Positions 27,598 to 35,498 of a stretch of DNA of 64,000 nt are shown here, in pieces. The translations under genes were made by a program, and so were the position numbers. Numbering within the stretch: position 1 is the first letter of the stretch; each line of letters starts with the position of its first letter. Below the pieces are notes generated by a model. That model saw only the letters and a program-made list of their open reading frames with translations. It had not been told where the DNA came from and ran no database searches. The stretch comes from Paenirhizobium naphthalenivorans. Its GTDB lineage: Bacteria > Pseudomonadota > Alphaproteobacteria > Rhizobiales > Rhizobiaceae. Where the stretch lies: NCBI RefSeq assembly GCF_007992095.1, contig NZ_BJZP01000007.1:124001-188000 (forward strand), read 5' to 3'.

Positions 27598-27873
27598 TCA
27601 GGCTGCCGAATTCTTGTAGGCCTCAAGCGTGTCCTTGAGGCTCGCCTGCGCTAGGTTCTTTTGGCCGGCCGTCAGGAAGTAGAGTGCGAGCGCTGGTGGC
27701 TGTACGATGTTGAGGAGAGCCCTGAGCTGAAAGTCCTCGCTGGTGGCTGCTTGCTCTGCGAGCAGGCGGGTGTTCTCGTCCGAGAACGAACTGCGTGATG
27801 TCCGCTGTTGCGGCTTCACGTGCTCCATCGCATAGGCGGCTGTCGTGGCAGAGACTGTGACGACCTGTGTCAT
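27598..27873 (-). CDS. Small hypothetical protein
   Basis: A 91-residue protein starting MTQVVTVSATTAAYAMEH with a hydrophobic patch near the C-terminus (LLNIVQPPALALYFLTAG). No family is recognised. The ATG at 27873 is preferred to a TTG at 27897. It is flanked by a terminator on one side and by an AT-rich stretch on the other, consistent with an independent gene. Confidence 0.55.
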   Translation of the reverse strand: MTQVVTVSATTAAYAMEHVKPQQRTSRSSFSDENTRLLAEQAATSEDFQLRALLNIVQPPALALYFLTAGQKNLAQASLKDTLEAYKNSAA

Positions 27874-28155
27874 TGGCTTCACCAATTTGCTAATCAATCA
27901 GAGGATGTTACATCAACCGCGTCTCCGCTTTATTAAATCGAAGGTTGCAAATTGAGTAAAGTCTTATGGATAGGTGAGGCATTGTTCAACGATGAATTAT
28001 TTTGCTGCCAGACGGCCAGAGGGCTGCCGATACCCTTGCAATTGCGGTGCAATCTGTCATTTTCCAGCTGAAATTGCGTCGGTCAAAATTGTTTTGATCA
28101 ATAACGTTTGGGCCCCAATGCCAAGCTGGCGGCGGGGTGTGGAGGGGAGGCAAGC

Positions 28156-28692
28156 ATGATCATTCTCGTTGGCTATGTGAGCATCGAGGGACAATCGAAA
28201 AAGATCGCCGAGACGATCGCCGCCCAGGTCGAAAAAGGCGGGGATCGGGCCGTGTTGTTCAATGTGGTGACTGGCGCCGAGTATGGTGTCGACCATCCGC
28301 AAGCGGCGATTCTCTGTGCTCCGATCCACGCCGGCCGCTATCCGACGCCCTTCGTAGACTTTGTCGAGCGCGAGCGGGATTGGCTGAAAACGGTGCCGAG
28401 CGCCTTCGTATCTGTGTCGCTTTTCATTCAAAGCGAGTTCGCCGAGGAGCGCGAGGAAGCCATGCATTTCCCTGACGCGCTGATGGCGCAGACCGGCTGG
28501 ACGCCGGGCATGGTACATCATGCCGCCGGTGCTCTTCGCTATACGGAATACGATTTCTTCAAGCGCTGGATGGCCAAGCGGCTTGCCGAGCGCGAGGGGG
28601 CTTCTACCGACGTCAAGCACATCCACGAGTTCACCGACTGGGCTGCGCTCGAAGGTTTCACCAAGGACTTCCTGGCGGCTGCCAAGGCCTGA
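28156..28692 (+). CDS. Flavodoxin-domain protein, HemG-like protoporphyrinogen oxidase
   Basis: A 178-residue flavodoxin-like protein related to HemG, the menaquinone-linked protoporphyrinogen IX dehydrogenase. The FMN phosphate loop is SIEGQSKKIAETI, and the central APIHAGRYPTPFVDFV fits the HemG family. GGAGGGGAGG precedes the ATG at 28156. The role in heme synthesis is plausible, but other flavodoxin-like uses cannot be excluded. It is followed by fluC. Confidence 0.82.
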   Translation: MIILVGYVSIEGQSKKIAETIAAQVEKGGDRAVLFNVVTGAEYGVDHPQAAILCAPIHAGRYPTPFVDFVERERDWLKTVPSAFVSVSLFIQSEFAEEREEAMHFPDALMAQTGWTPGMVHHAAGALRYTEYDFFKRWMAKRLAEREGASTDVKHIHEFTDWAALEGFTKDFLAAAKA

Positions 28693-28699
28693 TCGATGG

Positions 28700-28726
28700 G
28701 CCCGCCGGTTCGCTCCGGTGGGCTTT
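28700..28726 (+). terminator. Hairpin between the HemG-like gene and fluC
   Basis: A 9-base-pair stem (28700-28708 with 28715-28723, one G-T pair) and 6-base loop are followed by only three T residues. It may weaken read-through into fluC. Confidence 0.5.
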
Positions 28727-28765
28727 CCCATCCCGGTCGAAAGGCCGGGTCGCAAGGGAGGTGGT

Positions 28766-29143
28766 ATGAACCAAATCCTGCTGGTTGCTATTGGTGGGGC
28801 TTTGGGCTCCGTTTGCCGCTATCTTGTCGGCCTTGGGGCCTTGCGCCTGATGGGCGCGTCCTTCCCGTGGGGCACACTGACGGTAAACGTGGCGGGTTCC
28901 TTCGCCATCGGTTTTCTCGCAGAGCTTGTCGTCGCGCGTTTCGGGGCTTCCGCTGAACTCCGGCTCTTGCTGATTACCGGTTTTCTTGGCGGGTTTACCA
29001 CCTTCTCCGCCTTTGCGCTCGATGCCGTGACCCTGCTTGAACGGGGCGCGACGCTTGCGGCGACAACCTATGTGCTCCTCAGCATTGGCGCCTCGATTGT
29101 CGCGGTAATCGCCGGGATCGGTCTGATGCGTTCATTGCTCTGA
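28766..29143 (+). CDS. crcB: Fluoride exporter FluC (CrcB)
   Basis: A 125-residue inner-membrane fluoride channel of the Fluc/CrcB family, working as an antiparallel dimer. Four transmembrane helices are visible, along with GGALGSVCRYLVG, the pore Asn in TVNVAGSFAIGF, and the signature GFLGGFTTFSAFALD. GGGAGG precedes the ATG at 28766. I see no fluoride riboswitch upstream. It begins a run with the RluC-like, HAD and Atp12 genes. Confidence 0.95.
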   Translation: MNQILLVAIGGALGSVCRYLVGLGALRLMGASFPWGTLTVNVAGSFAIGFLAELVVARFGASAELRLLLITGFLGGFTTFSAFALDAVTLLERGATLAATTYVLLSIGASIVAVIAGIGLMRSLL

Positions 29144-29240
29144 GTCGTTTTCCTGTTTCCATCTTAGTCCGAAATGCTCTAAAGCCCTGCCTAAGATGAG
29201 ATCTGTGGGTTTTTCCGCAGGAGTGACCGAAAGATTGGCT

Positions 29241-30239
29241 ATGGCAGGCATTGAGCATATCACCGTTGAGGGCGACGAGGCAGGCATGCGTCTGGACCGT
29301 TGGTTCAAGGTGCATTTCCCAGGCCTCGGCTTCGGCCAGTTGCAGAAACTGCTGCGCTCCGGCCAGGTGCGTGTCGATGGTGGCCGGGTGAAGACTGATG
29401 CCCGCGTGCAGCCGGGGCAGGTGGTGCGTATCCCGCCGTTGGACGTGGACCTCAAGATCAAGACCGGGCCGATCGGCTCGCATGACCTGAAGCATTCCGA
29501 GGATGGCGAGCTGCTGTCGCGTATGCTGCTGCATGAGGATGAGAAGGTGTTCGTGCTCAACAAGCCTGCCGGTCTGGCCGTGCAGGGCGGTTCGGGCCTG
29601 ACCCGCCACATCGATAAGATGCTTGAGGCCTGGACCAGCAAGAAGGGCGAGAAACCGCGCCTGGTGCACCGGCTCGACCGCGATACGTCCGGCGTGCTGG
29701 TGGTTGCCCGCACACGTGGCGCGGCCCAAAAGCTGACCGCGGCCTTCCGCGAACGCGATACCCACAAGACCTATTGGGCGCTGGTCAAGGGAGTACCGCG
29801 CAAGCACGACGACAAGATCTCTACCTGGCTGGTCAAGGATCAGACCGACGAAGGCGACCGCATGCGCGTCGCCAGGCATGGCGAGGATGGCGCCGATCAC
29901 GCGGTTAGCTACTATCGCGTCATCGACACCGCCGCGCAGAATCTCGCCTGGCTGGAAATGGAGCCCTATACCGGTCGTACCCATCAGCTACGCGTTCATG
30001 CACTGCATATCGGCCATCCGATCATCGGTGATCCAAAATATTTCATCGACGACCACAATTGGGACTTCCCGGGTGGCGTTCAGAAGCGGCTGCATCTGCA
30101 TGCGCGCCGCATTGACATCCCTCATCCGAACGGCGGCCGGCTCCAGGTGACGGCGCCCCTGCCGCCGCACATGGTACAGACTTGGAACCTGCTGGGTCTC
30201 GACCAATCCGACGGTGACAGAGATGGCGACGACGAATGA
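29241..30239 (+). CDS. RluA-family 23S rRNA pseudouridine synthase, RluC-like
   Basis: A 332-residue enzyme that converts uridine to pseudouridine in RNA. It has an N-terminal S4 domain (GMRLDRWFKVHFPGLGFGQLQKLLRSG) and the RluA catalytic motif HRLDRDTSG, with D146 as the catalytic Asp. Further motifs are GRTHQLRVH and GDPKY. The S4 domain and length favour RluC over RluA. The start at 29241 gives the family-like N-terminus. Its end overlaps the HAD gene by 4 bases. Confidence 0.92.
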   Translation: MAGIEHITVEGDEAGMRLDRWFKVHFPGLGFGQLQKLLRSGQVRVDGGRVKTDARVQPGQVVRIPPLDVDLKIKTGPIGSHDLKHSEDGELLSRMLLHEDEKVFVLNKPAGLAVQGGSGLTRHIDKMLEAWTSKKGEKPRLVHRLDRDTSGVLVVARTRGAAQKLTAAFRERDTHKTYWALVKGVPRKHDDKISTWLVKDQTDEGDRMRVARHGEDGADHAVSYYRVIDTAAQNLAWLEMEPYTGRTHQLRVHALHIGHPIIGDPKYFIDDHNWDFPGGVQKRLHLHARRIDIPHPNGGRLQVTAPLPPHMVQTWNLLGLDQSDGDRDGDDE

Positions 30240-30889
30240 AGCTGGTTCTCTTCGATTGCGATGGTACGCTGGTCGATAGTGTCGCTCTGATCCACGAGGT
30301 TATGGTCCGGACCTTCCGTCATTTCGGCAAGGCCGAGCCGACGGTTGCGCAAACCAAGGCGATCATCGGGTTGACGCTCGACATCGCGATCGCCCGTATT
30401 GACGGCAAGCCGCATGCCGACGCGGAAGCCGTGGCGATGATGGCTTACTACAAAGAGATCTTCGTCGGCGTCCGCAGTGAGCTCGGTTTCCAGGAGCCGC
30501 TGTTTCCCGGTATTCGCGAATTGATCGGCAAACTCGTGGAGCGCGACGACGTGCTGATCGGCGCCGTCACAGGCAAGTCGCGCCGCGGCCTCGACGGGGT
30601 GCTTGAAACCCATGGTTTCACCTCCCATTTCTTCGTTTCCCGCACGGCGGACGATTGCCCGTCGAAGCCGCATCCCGCCATGGTGACGGAATGCTGTGAA
30701 CAGGCGGGCCTCGTTCCGGCGGACACGGTGGTGGTCGGCGACGCGGTTTATGACATGCAGATGGCAAAGGCCGCAGGAGCCGCAGCGATTGGTGTGTCCT
30801 GGGGTTATGCCGATGCTGAGGAACTCTGGGCGGCCGGTGCCGATGCGGTGGTCGACCGTCCGGAAGACATCCTTGCTTTTATACACTGA
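30236..30889 (+). CDS. HAD-superfamily hydrolase (phosphoglycolate-phosphatase-like)
   Basis: A 217-residue HAD-IA hydrolase. Motif I DCDGT is at residues 7-11 (nucleophile D7), motif II is in GAVTGKS, motif III in SKPHPAM and motif IV in VVGDAVYDM. The helical cap after motif I is of the Gph/YjjG kind. The likely reaction is removal of phosphate from a small metabolite. Start overlap ATGA with the RluC-like gene and a 9-base gap to the Atp12 gene show one operon. Confidence 0.9.
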   Translation: MKLVLFDCDGTLVDSVALIHEVMVRTFRHFGKAEPTVAQTKAIIGLTLDIAIARIDGKPHADAEAVAMMAYYKEIFVGVRSELGFQEPLFPGIRELIGKLVERDDVLIGAVTGKSRRGLDGVLETHGFTSHFFVSRTADDCPSKPHPAMVTECCEQAGLVPADTVVVGDAVYDMQMAKAAGAAAIGVSWGYADAEELWAAGADAVVDRPEDILAFIH

Positions 30890-30898
30890 GGACTTTTG

Positions 30899-31702
30899 AT
30901 GCGCGACGAGCTTTCCGACATTTTTGGCTCCTTCACGCCCGAGCACAGCCACGAGGATCCGGTGCGCCGCGCCCAGATCCAGATGAAGCGGCCGCTGCCG
31001 AAGCGCTTCTACACGGCGGTCACGGTCGAAGCGGACGACAACGGGTACGCGGTAAAGCTCGACGGGCGGGGCGTAAAAACGCCGGGCAAGAACCCGCTGG
31101 TGTTACCGACGCGCCCGGCAGCCGAACTGGTGGCCGCCGAATGGCGGGCGCAGGTCGAGGTGATCGATCCGGAACGTATGCCGGCGACGCGGCTTGCCAA
31201 TACCGCGATCGATGCCGTGGCCGACCAGGCCGAGGCGGTGTTCGAAGACATCGTACGCTACAGCGGCAGCGACATGCTGTGCTACCGGGCCGATGGTCCG
31301 GAACGACTGGTAGAGCGGCAACGTGAACGCTGGGATCCGGTGCTTGGCTGGATGGCAGAGACACACGGCGCTCGCTTCATTCTGGTTGAGGGCGTCATCC
31401 ACCAAGAGCAGCCCTCGGAGGCGACCGCCGCCTTCGCCCGGGCTTTGGAGCCGAATCTTTCACCTCTTTCTCTCGCATGTCTGCATGTTGTGACGACGCT
31501 GACCGGGTCGGCGACGCTAACCCTTGCCCTCAAGGATCGTTATTTGTCGGTCGATGAGGTCTGGGCGCTCGCTCATCTCGATGAAGACTGGACGGATGAG
31601 CATTGGGGCGTGGATCCAGAGGCTGAGGCACGGCGCGCCAAGCGTTTTGTCGAAATTTCGGCGGCGGCGGCCATGCTTGAGGCGTTGCGGGCTGCGAGCT
31701 AA
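30899..31702 (+). CDS. ATP12 family chaperone for F1-ATPase assembly
   Basis: A 267-residue Atp12-type chaperone, which in mitochondria helps F1 alpha subunits assemble; bacterial copies are confined largely to alphaproteobacteria. The family segment KRFYTAVTV...GYAVKLDGRGVKTPG is at residues 35-65 or so, and the C-terminal LKDRYLSVDEVWALAHLDEDWT is also typical. A TTG at 30896 precedes the ATG; the ATG is preferred. It is the last gene of the run. Confidence 0.93.
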   Translation: MRDELSDIFGSFTPEHSHEDPVRRAQIQMKRPLPKRFYTAVTVEADDNGYAVKLDGRGVKTPGKNPLVLPTRPAAELVAAEWRAQVEVIDPERMPATRLANTAIDAVADQAEAVFEDIVRYSGSDMLCYRADGPERLVERQRERWDPVLGWMAETHGARFILVEGVIHQEQPSEATAAFARALEPNLSPLSLACLHVVTTLTGSATLTLALKDRYLSVDEVWALAHLDEDWTDEHWGVDPEAEARRAKRFVEISAAAAMLEALRAAS

Positions 31703-31762
31703 CGGTTCGCTAACCATAAAATGGGACCCTTGGTGAAATAGAATCATCCATCGGGTTTCCTC

Positions 31763-32485
31763 ATGCTCGCGCGTTTTTTCACGCTTGGCTTTTTCGTGCT
31801 TCTGGTCGGCGCCTTGGCCTCTTGCAGTCTGCTCAATGGCCGTCCGATCACGCGGCCACTCGTCTACAATGTCCGTGACGTGACGGTGATTGCCGACCAG
31901 ACGGTGCCCAAGCGGATCGTCGCGGGGGTCGATCGTCGCGTGTCGGCGGCGATCACCGCAACGCGGCCGCCGGCAGGCGCCGAGCGCGTTGTCGTCATGG
32001 TCCGGATCGACAAGCTGGGCTATGGCTTTAACGCCCGTCAACGCCTGCGGACCGCCCGCTTCTCTGTGACGGCCGTATCGATCGAGAGCGGTGATCCAGT
32101 TGCGACGGGAAGCTTCTCGGTCAACAACCCGACTGATGATCCGCTGATGGCTGAGGAGAGCCTTGTCGAGGAAATCGCCAGTCGCGTGCGCTTTGCCTTC
32201 TCATTGGCATCGCCGTCCTTCCGCCATCTGGTTCGGGCGCCGCGCACTCAGACGACCCGAATGAAAACGGCGCTTGGGCCGCAGGGGGAGGCACCCGTCG
32301 CGTCGCATGCTCCGGTGGCACCGGTCGTAGAGAAAACGGCAGAGCCGTCATTGCCGGCGCCCGCCGCAGTGACTGGCACTAATGTCGAGACCAATGTGGA
32401 AGAGGGCGCGAGCGCCGCGGTCGTGCTGGGGCAACCGAAGCCGGTTTGCGACCCGAACGTCGAAAACTGCCCGCCGTCCGACTAA
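31763..32485 (+). CDS. Hypothetical lipoprotein
   Basis: A 240-residue protein with a lipoprotein signal peptide: the lipobox reads LASC, with C21 as the lipidated residue. The middle of the protein (DVTVIADQTVPKR... GYGFNARQRLRTARFSVT) looks folded; the C-terminal third is rich in Ala, Pro and Val and ends in CDPNVENCPPSD. No family is recognised. Probably an envelope protein facing the periplasm. Confidence 0.75.
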   Translation: MLARFFTLGFFVLLVGALASCSLLNGRPITRPLVYNVRDVTVIADQTVPKRIVAGVDRRVSAAITATRPPAGAERVVVMVRIDKLGYGFNARQRLRTARFSVTAVSIESGDPVATGSFSVNNPTDDPLMAEESLVEEIASRVRFAFSLASPSFRHLVRAPRTQTTRMKTALGPQGEAPVASHAPVAPVVEKTAEPSLPAPAAVTGTNVETNVEEGASAAVVLGQPKPVCDPNVENCPPSD

Positions 32486-32701
32486 GAGTCCGTAGCGGAC
32501 AAGAGGTATTCACAGCGTGCGCGTAGCCTTGATTGCGCGCTTGTAATTTACGGCGTTGTTTCACGGTAGAGCGGGCGGGCCGTTTGAATTTTCGTATATC
32601 ACTTTAAATTTTCGGGTCACTGCAATTACACTTGAGCATGTGAGGTTGCGGCATTTGCGTGAAGGGGGCGTTACTGGCTTTATTGCTGGGGGGCGTTTCA
32701 C

Positions 32702-33047
32702 ATGATGACAAAATTGACACGGACGGAGCTTGCATGCTTGGTCAGCCTTTCGATCGGCGGCGGGCAGGTCTCGGCACAGCAGACATAGCAACCGGTCGCG
32801 CCGCCCGAGGCGGCGGCCTTCCGCGCCGGATCAGGGCTGGAAGTAGGAGTTGGCGCTCTGGCAGGCCGCTGCAAGCGGCAATGCCCAGGCGGACTACCAA
32901 GCCTATCTGGCGGCCTACACAACGGGTAAATTCGTCGCGATTGCCAATAACCGGATCGCCGGGCTGACTAAGACGGCGCCCGCACCTCTACCGTCGTCGA
33001 GCCGCCGGCATAGGCCGCCACTGCCTTCGCGCTCGCCGCCGGCCTGA
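32702..33047 (+). pseudogene. Decayed gene for a secreted repeat protein
   Basis: From ATG 32702 a signal-peptide-like start (MMTKLTRTELACLVSLSIG, ending GQVSAQQT) runs into a stop. In another frame from about 32850, LWQAAASGNAQADYQAYLAAY and GKFVAIANNRIAGL follow. This pattern matches the C-terminal A-L-W/Y-x-x-Y-L-x-x-Y-P-x-G-x-F-A repeats of caspase-like secreted proteins. The pieces cannot be joined in one frame, so the gene appears internally deleted and frameshifted. Confidence 0.6.
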
Positions 33048-33245
33048 CCGTGTTCTTGAAGGGCGTTTTGACAACTCGGCCCGCTATGCCGCGATCGCCC
33101 TCGGTAATCTCGGCGTTGGCGCCGCGATCATCGGCGGAGCTGCCGCCGGCCGGCATCATCGTCATCCACGGCCGCGTTTCCGTCCGGGGCGTTGCCCGCC
33201 AGGCGCCTTCTGCCGCTGAGGCGATGGCTGTAACGAGGCCGGGCT
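33048..33245 (+). pseudogene. Possible second gene remnant, Gly-rich small membrane protein
   Basis: One frame reads ARYAAIALGNLGVGAAIIGG followed by a His/Arg/Pro-rich tail ending PPGAFCR and a stop near 33213. This resembles the C-terminus of small secreted proteins with a Gly-zipper helix and an HHRH tail. No start codon with a ribosome-binding site is visible. It may be a second relic beside the first. Confidence 0.3.
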
Positions 33246-33292
33246 AACCCCTGCCTCGATTGACTTGAACTCGGCTTCCTCCTATTCCATAG

Positions 33293-33645
33293 GTTACGGA
33301 TGGTTTCCGATCTGCCGGTTGGTGGAGCGGAAAGAAAAAGGGAATGCGACGGCAGGGATCCAGATCGGGACTGCTAATCGCAGCCGACCCCGCGACTGTA
33401 GAGCGGCGAGGGTCTTCCGTTCGGCAGCGACTTTGGTGACGGATGGCTGTTTGCGTGGTGCGGACGATCCGAAGCGGGGACGGTGCCGGAAAAGCCACTG
33501 GAGGGCTGCGCGATCAGCCAGGGCCGGACGCCTCTAACTTCTACGAATCGTCCCCCTTTCGCGCCGCATTCAACTCCGGGAAGGCGAGGAAGATCCACCG
33601 GCGCATTTTGTGCGCCACGACCCGCGAGCCAGGAGACCTGCCAAC
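33293..33645 (+). promoter_or_regulatory. Cobalamin riboswitch before cobP
   Basis: A long class-I cobalamin aptamer. In order it shows AAAAGGGAA (33335-33343), GGGACTG with CCCCGCGACTGTAGAGCGGCGA (as two adjoining blocks near 33367-33409), the B12-box core GCCACTGG (33494-33501), GGGAAGGC (33578-33585) and the 3' block GAGCCAGGAGACCTGCC (33626-33642). It precedes cobPWNO and should lower their expression when adenosylcobalamin is plentiful. Confidence 0.9.
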
Positions 33646-33891
33646 CGTGCCGGGCATCAAGCCCACACCTTGCGAAGGGGAGGTTCCCCTGGTTGCCAGC
33701 ACGGAGGTTGTCGTGGCGACATTATCGAAGAACGGGATCTGCCGATCCCGTGAATGCGCGTATGTTTTGCGGCGGCGTTGCGCCGGCCTCGTGTCCGCAA
33801 GCCCGTTCGGCTTGGTTGCGCCCGATCGCGCGGCCCTGCGGCTGTTTTCCTGCCTCTCCGCTGTCTGCGGCCCGCTCTCGCTGGGCGCCGC
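33646..33891 (+). promoter_or_regulatory. Leader between the cobalamin aptamer and cobP (probable expression platform)
   Basis: No gene is seen in these 246 bases. A perfect 8-base-pair hairpin (33732-33739 with 33744-33751) lies in the middle, and GGGGAGGTTCCCC (near 33677-33689) can also fold. No terminator-type T run follows, so control may act on translation or through Rho. Confidence 0.45.
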
Positions 33892-34419
33892 ATGACGACA
33901 GTTAAACATCCTTCCTTGATCCTCGTGCTGGGCGGCGCTCGCTCGGGCAAGTCGCGCTTTGCCGAAGGACTGGCCGCCGGTTGCGCGCTGGAGCGCCATT
34001 ATGTCGCGACCGGTCGCGCCTTTGATGACGAGATGCGCGACAGGATTGCCAGGCATCGCACCGATCGCGGCGACGGCTGGACGACCCACGAGGAACCGAT
34101 CGATCTCGTTGGCCTTCTCCGGCTGATCGACGATCCGGCCCGCGTCGTGCTGGTCGATTGCCTGACGCTCTGGGCCACCAACCTGATGCTGGAGGCGCAG
34201 GATTTAGCGGCCCGCTCGGCCGAACTCGCTGAACTCCTGCCCAATCTCAAGGCCAGGGTTATCCTTGTTTCCAACGAGGTGGGGCTCGGAATTGTGCCGG
34301 AGAACAGGATGGCCCGCGAATTCCGCGACCACGCCGGTCGCCTCCATCAAATGATCGCGGCCTGCGCCGCAGAAGTCTATTTCGTCGCGGCCGGCTTGCC
34401 GCTGAAAATGAAGGGTTGA
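33892..34419 (+). CDS. cobP: Adenosylcobinamide kinase / adenosylcobinamide-phosphate guanylyltransferase
   Basis: Bifunctional enzyme that phosphorylates adenosylcobinamide and then transfers GMP to make AdoCbi-GDP, the acceptor for the lower ligand. In 175 residues it has the P-loop GGARSGKS near the N-terminus, the guanylyl-accepting His region [19 protein letters not shown] and the C-terminal [20 protein letters not shown]. The start at 33892 is a fit to the family; the frame opens at 33754 with Arg-rich residues. It is the first gene after the cobalamin riboswitch and ends 2 bases before cobW. Confidence 0.95.
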   Translation: MTTVKHPSLILVLGGARSGKSRFAEGLAAGCALERHYVATGRAFDDEMRDRIARHRTDRGDGWTTHEEPIDLVGLLRLIDDPARVVLVDCLTLWATNLMLEAQDLAARSAELAELLPNLKARVILVSNEVGLGIVPENRMAREFRDHAGRLHQMIAACAAEVYFVAAGLPLKMKG

Positions 34420-34421
34420 AC

Positions 34422-35495
34422 ATGCTGCAACAGAAGATCCCCGCGACCGTCATCACTGGCTTTCTTGGTGCCGGAAAGACGACCATCATCCGCAACATGC
34501 TGATGAACGCCGGCGGCAAGAAGATCGCGCTGATCATCAACGAGTTTGGTGATCTCGGCGTCGACGGCGACGTGCTGAAGGGATGTGGCGCGGAGAATTG
34601 TACCGAGGACGACATCATCGAACTGACCAACGGCTGCATCTGCTGCACCGTTGCCGACGATTTCATCCCCACTATGCAGCGCTTGCTGGAACGCGACGTG
34701 AAGCCCGACCATATCGTCATCGAGACCTCCGGCCTTGCCTTGCCGCAGCCGCTGGTCGCAGCCTTCAACTGGCCGGACATCCGCACCCGCGTCACCGTTG
34801 ATGGCGTCGTCACCGTGGTCGACAGCGCGGCTGTTGCCGCCGGCCGTTTTGCCGACGACCATGACAAGGTGGACGCCGCTCGCGTGCTCGACGAGGGCCT
34901 CGATCACGACAGCCCGCTTGAAGAATTGTTCGAGGACCAACTTACCTGCGCCGACCTGATTGTCCTCAACAAGACCGATCTGCTCGACGCCGAAGGTATA
35001 GCCAAGGTGAGGGCAGAAGTGGCCGAACGCATTCACCGCAAGCCGACGTTGATTGAGGCGAAGAATGGCGACGTGCCGGCGTTTGTGCTGCTTGGGCTGG
35101 GGGCAAGTACCGAGGGCGACATCGAAAACCGCAAGTCGCACCACGAACTGGAGCACGAGGCGCTGCATGAGAGCGGCGAGGCCCATGAGCACCATCATGA
35201 CCACGATGAATTTGAGAGCTTCGTGATGAAGCTTGGCGCGATCGCAGATCCGCTCGCTTTCGTCGATCGCCTGAAACCGGTGATCGAAACCCATGATGTC
35301 CTGCGGCTCAAGGGCTTTATTGACGTGCCCGGAAAGCCGATGCGTCTGGTTATCCAGGCGGTCGGCTCGCGGATTGACACCTATTTCGACCGCCCCTGGA
35401 GCGCGGGTGAAAAGCGCGAGACCCGTCTGGTGGTGATCGGCCTGCATGAATGGGATTTCGGCGCGGTGGTCGAAGCGGTTCAGGCGGCTGCCTGA
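34422..35495 (+). CDS. cobW: CobW, GTPase linked to cobalt insertion
   Basis: G3E-family GTPase thought to supply cobalt to the late cobaltochelatase CobNST. Of its 357 residues, the P-loop GFLGAGKT lies at 13-20, the metal-binding CxCC motif at C72-C75 (GCICC), and NKTD for guanine specificity follows. A His/Glu-rich loop at about residues 240-265 (with HEHHHDHDEF) may hold metal. The start is the ATG at 34422. It lies 3 bases before cobN, its expected partner. Confidence 0.95.
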   Translation: MLQQKIPATVITGFLGAGKTTIIRNMLMNAGGKKIALIINEFGDLGVDGDVLKGCGAENCTEDDIIELTNGCICCTVADDFIPTMQRLLERDVKPDHIVIETSGLALPQPLVAAFNWPDIRTRVTVDGVVTVVDSAAVAAGRFADDHDKVDAARVLDEGLDHDSPLEELFEDQLTCADLIVLNKTDLLDAEGIAKVRAEVAERIHRKPTLIEAKNGDVPAFVLLGLGASTEGDIENRKSHHELEHEALHESGEAHEHHHDHDEFESFVMKLGAIADPLAFVDRLKPVIETHDVLRLKGFIDVPGKPMRLVIQAVGSRIDTYFDRPWSAGEKRETRLVVIGLHEWDFGAVVEAVQAAA

Positions 35496-35498
35496 TCC

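Noticed and set aside
28693..28765. Possible fluoride riboswitch before crcB
   Set aside because: The conserved fluoride-aptamer blocks are not present; only a GC hairpin is seen.
33443..33895. Open frames of about 150 codons over the cobalamin riboswitch
   Set aside because: They cover conserved RNA blocks, lack a domain and end at or near the real cobP start.
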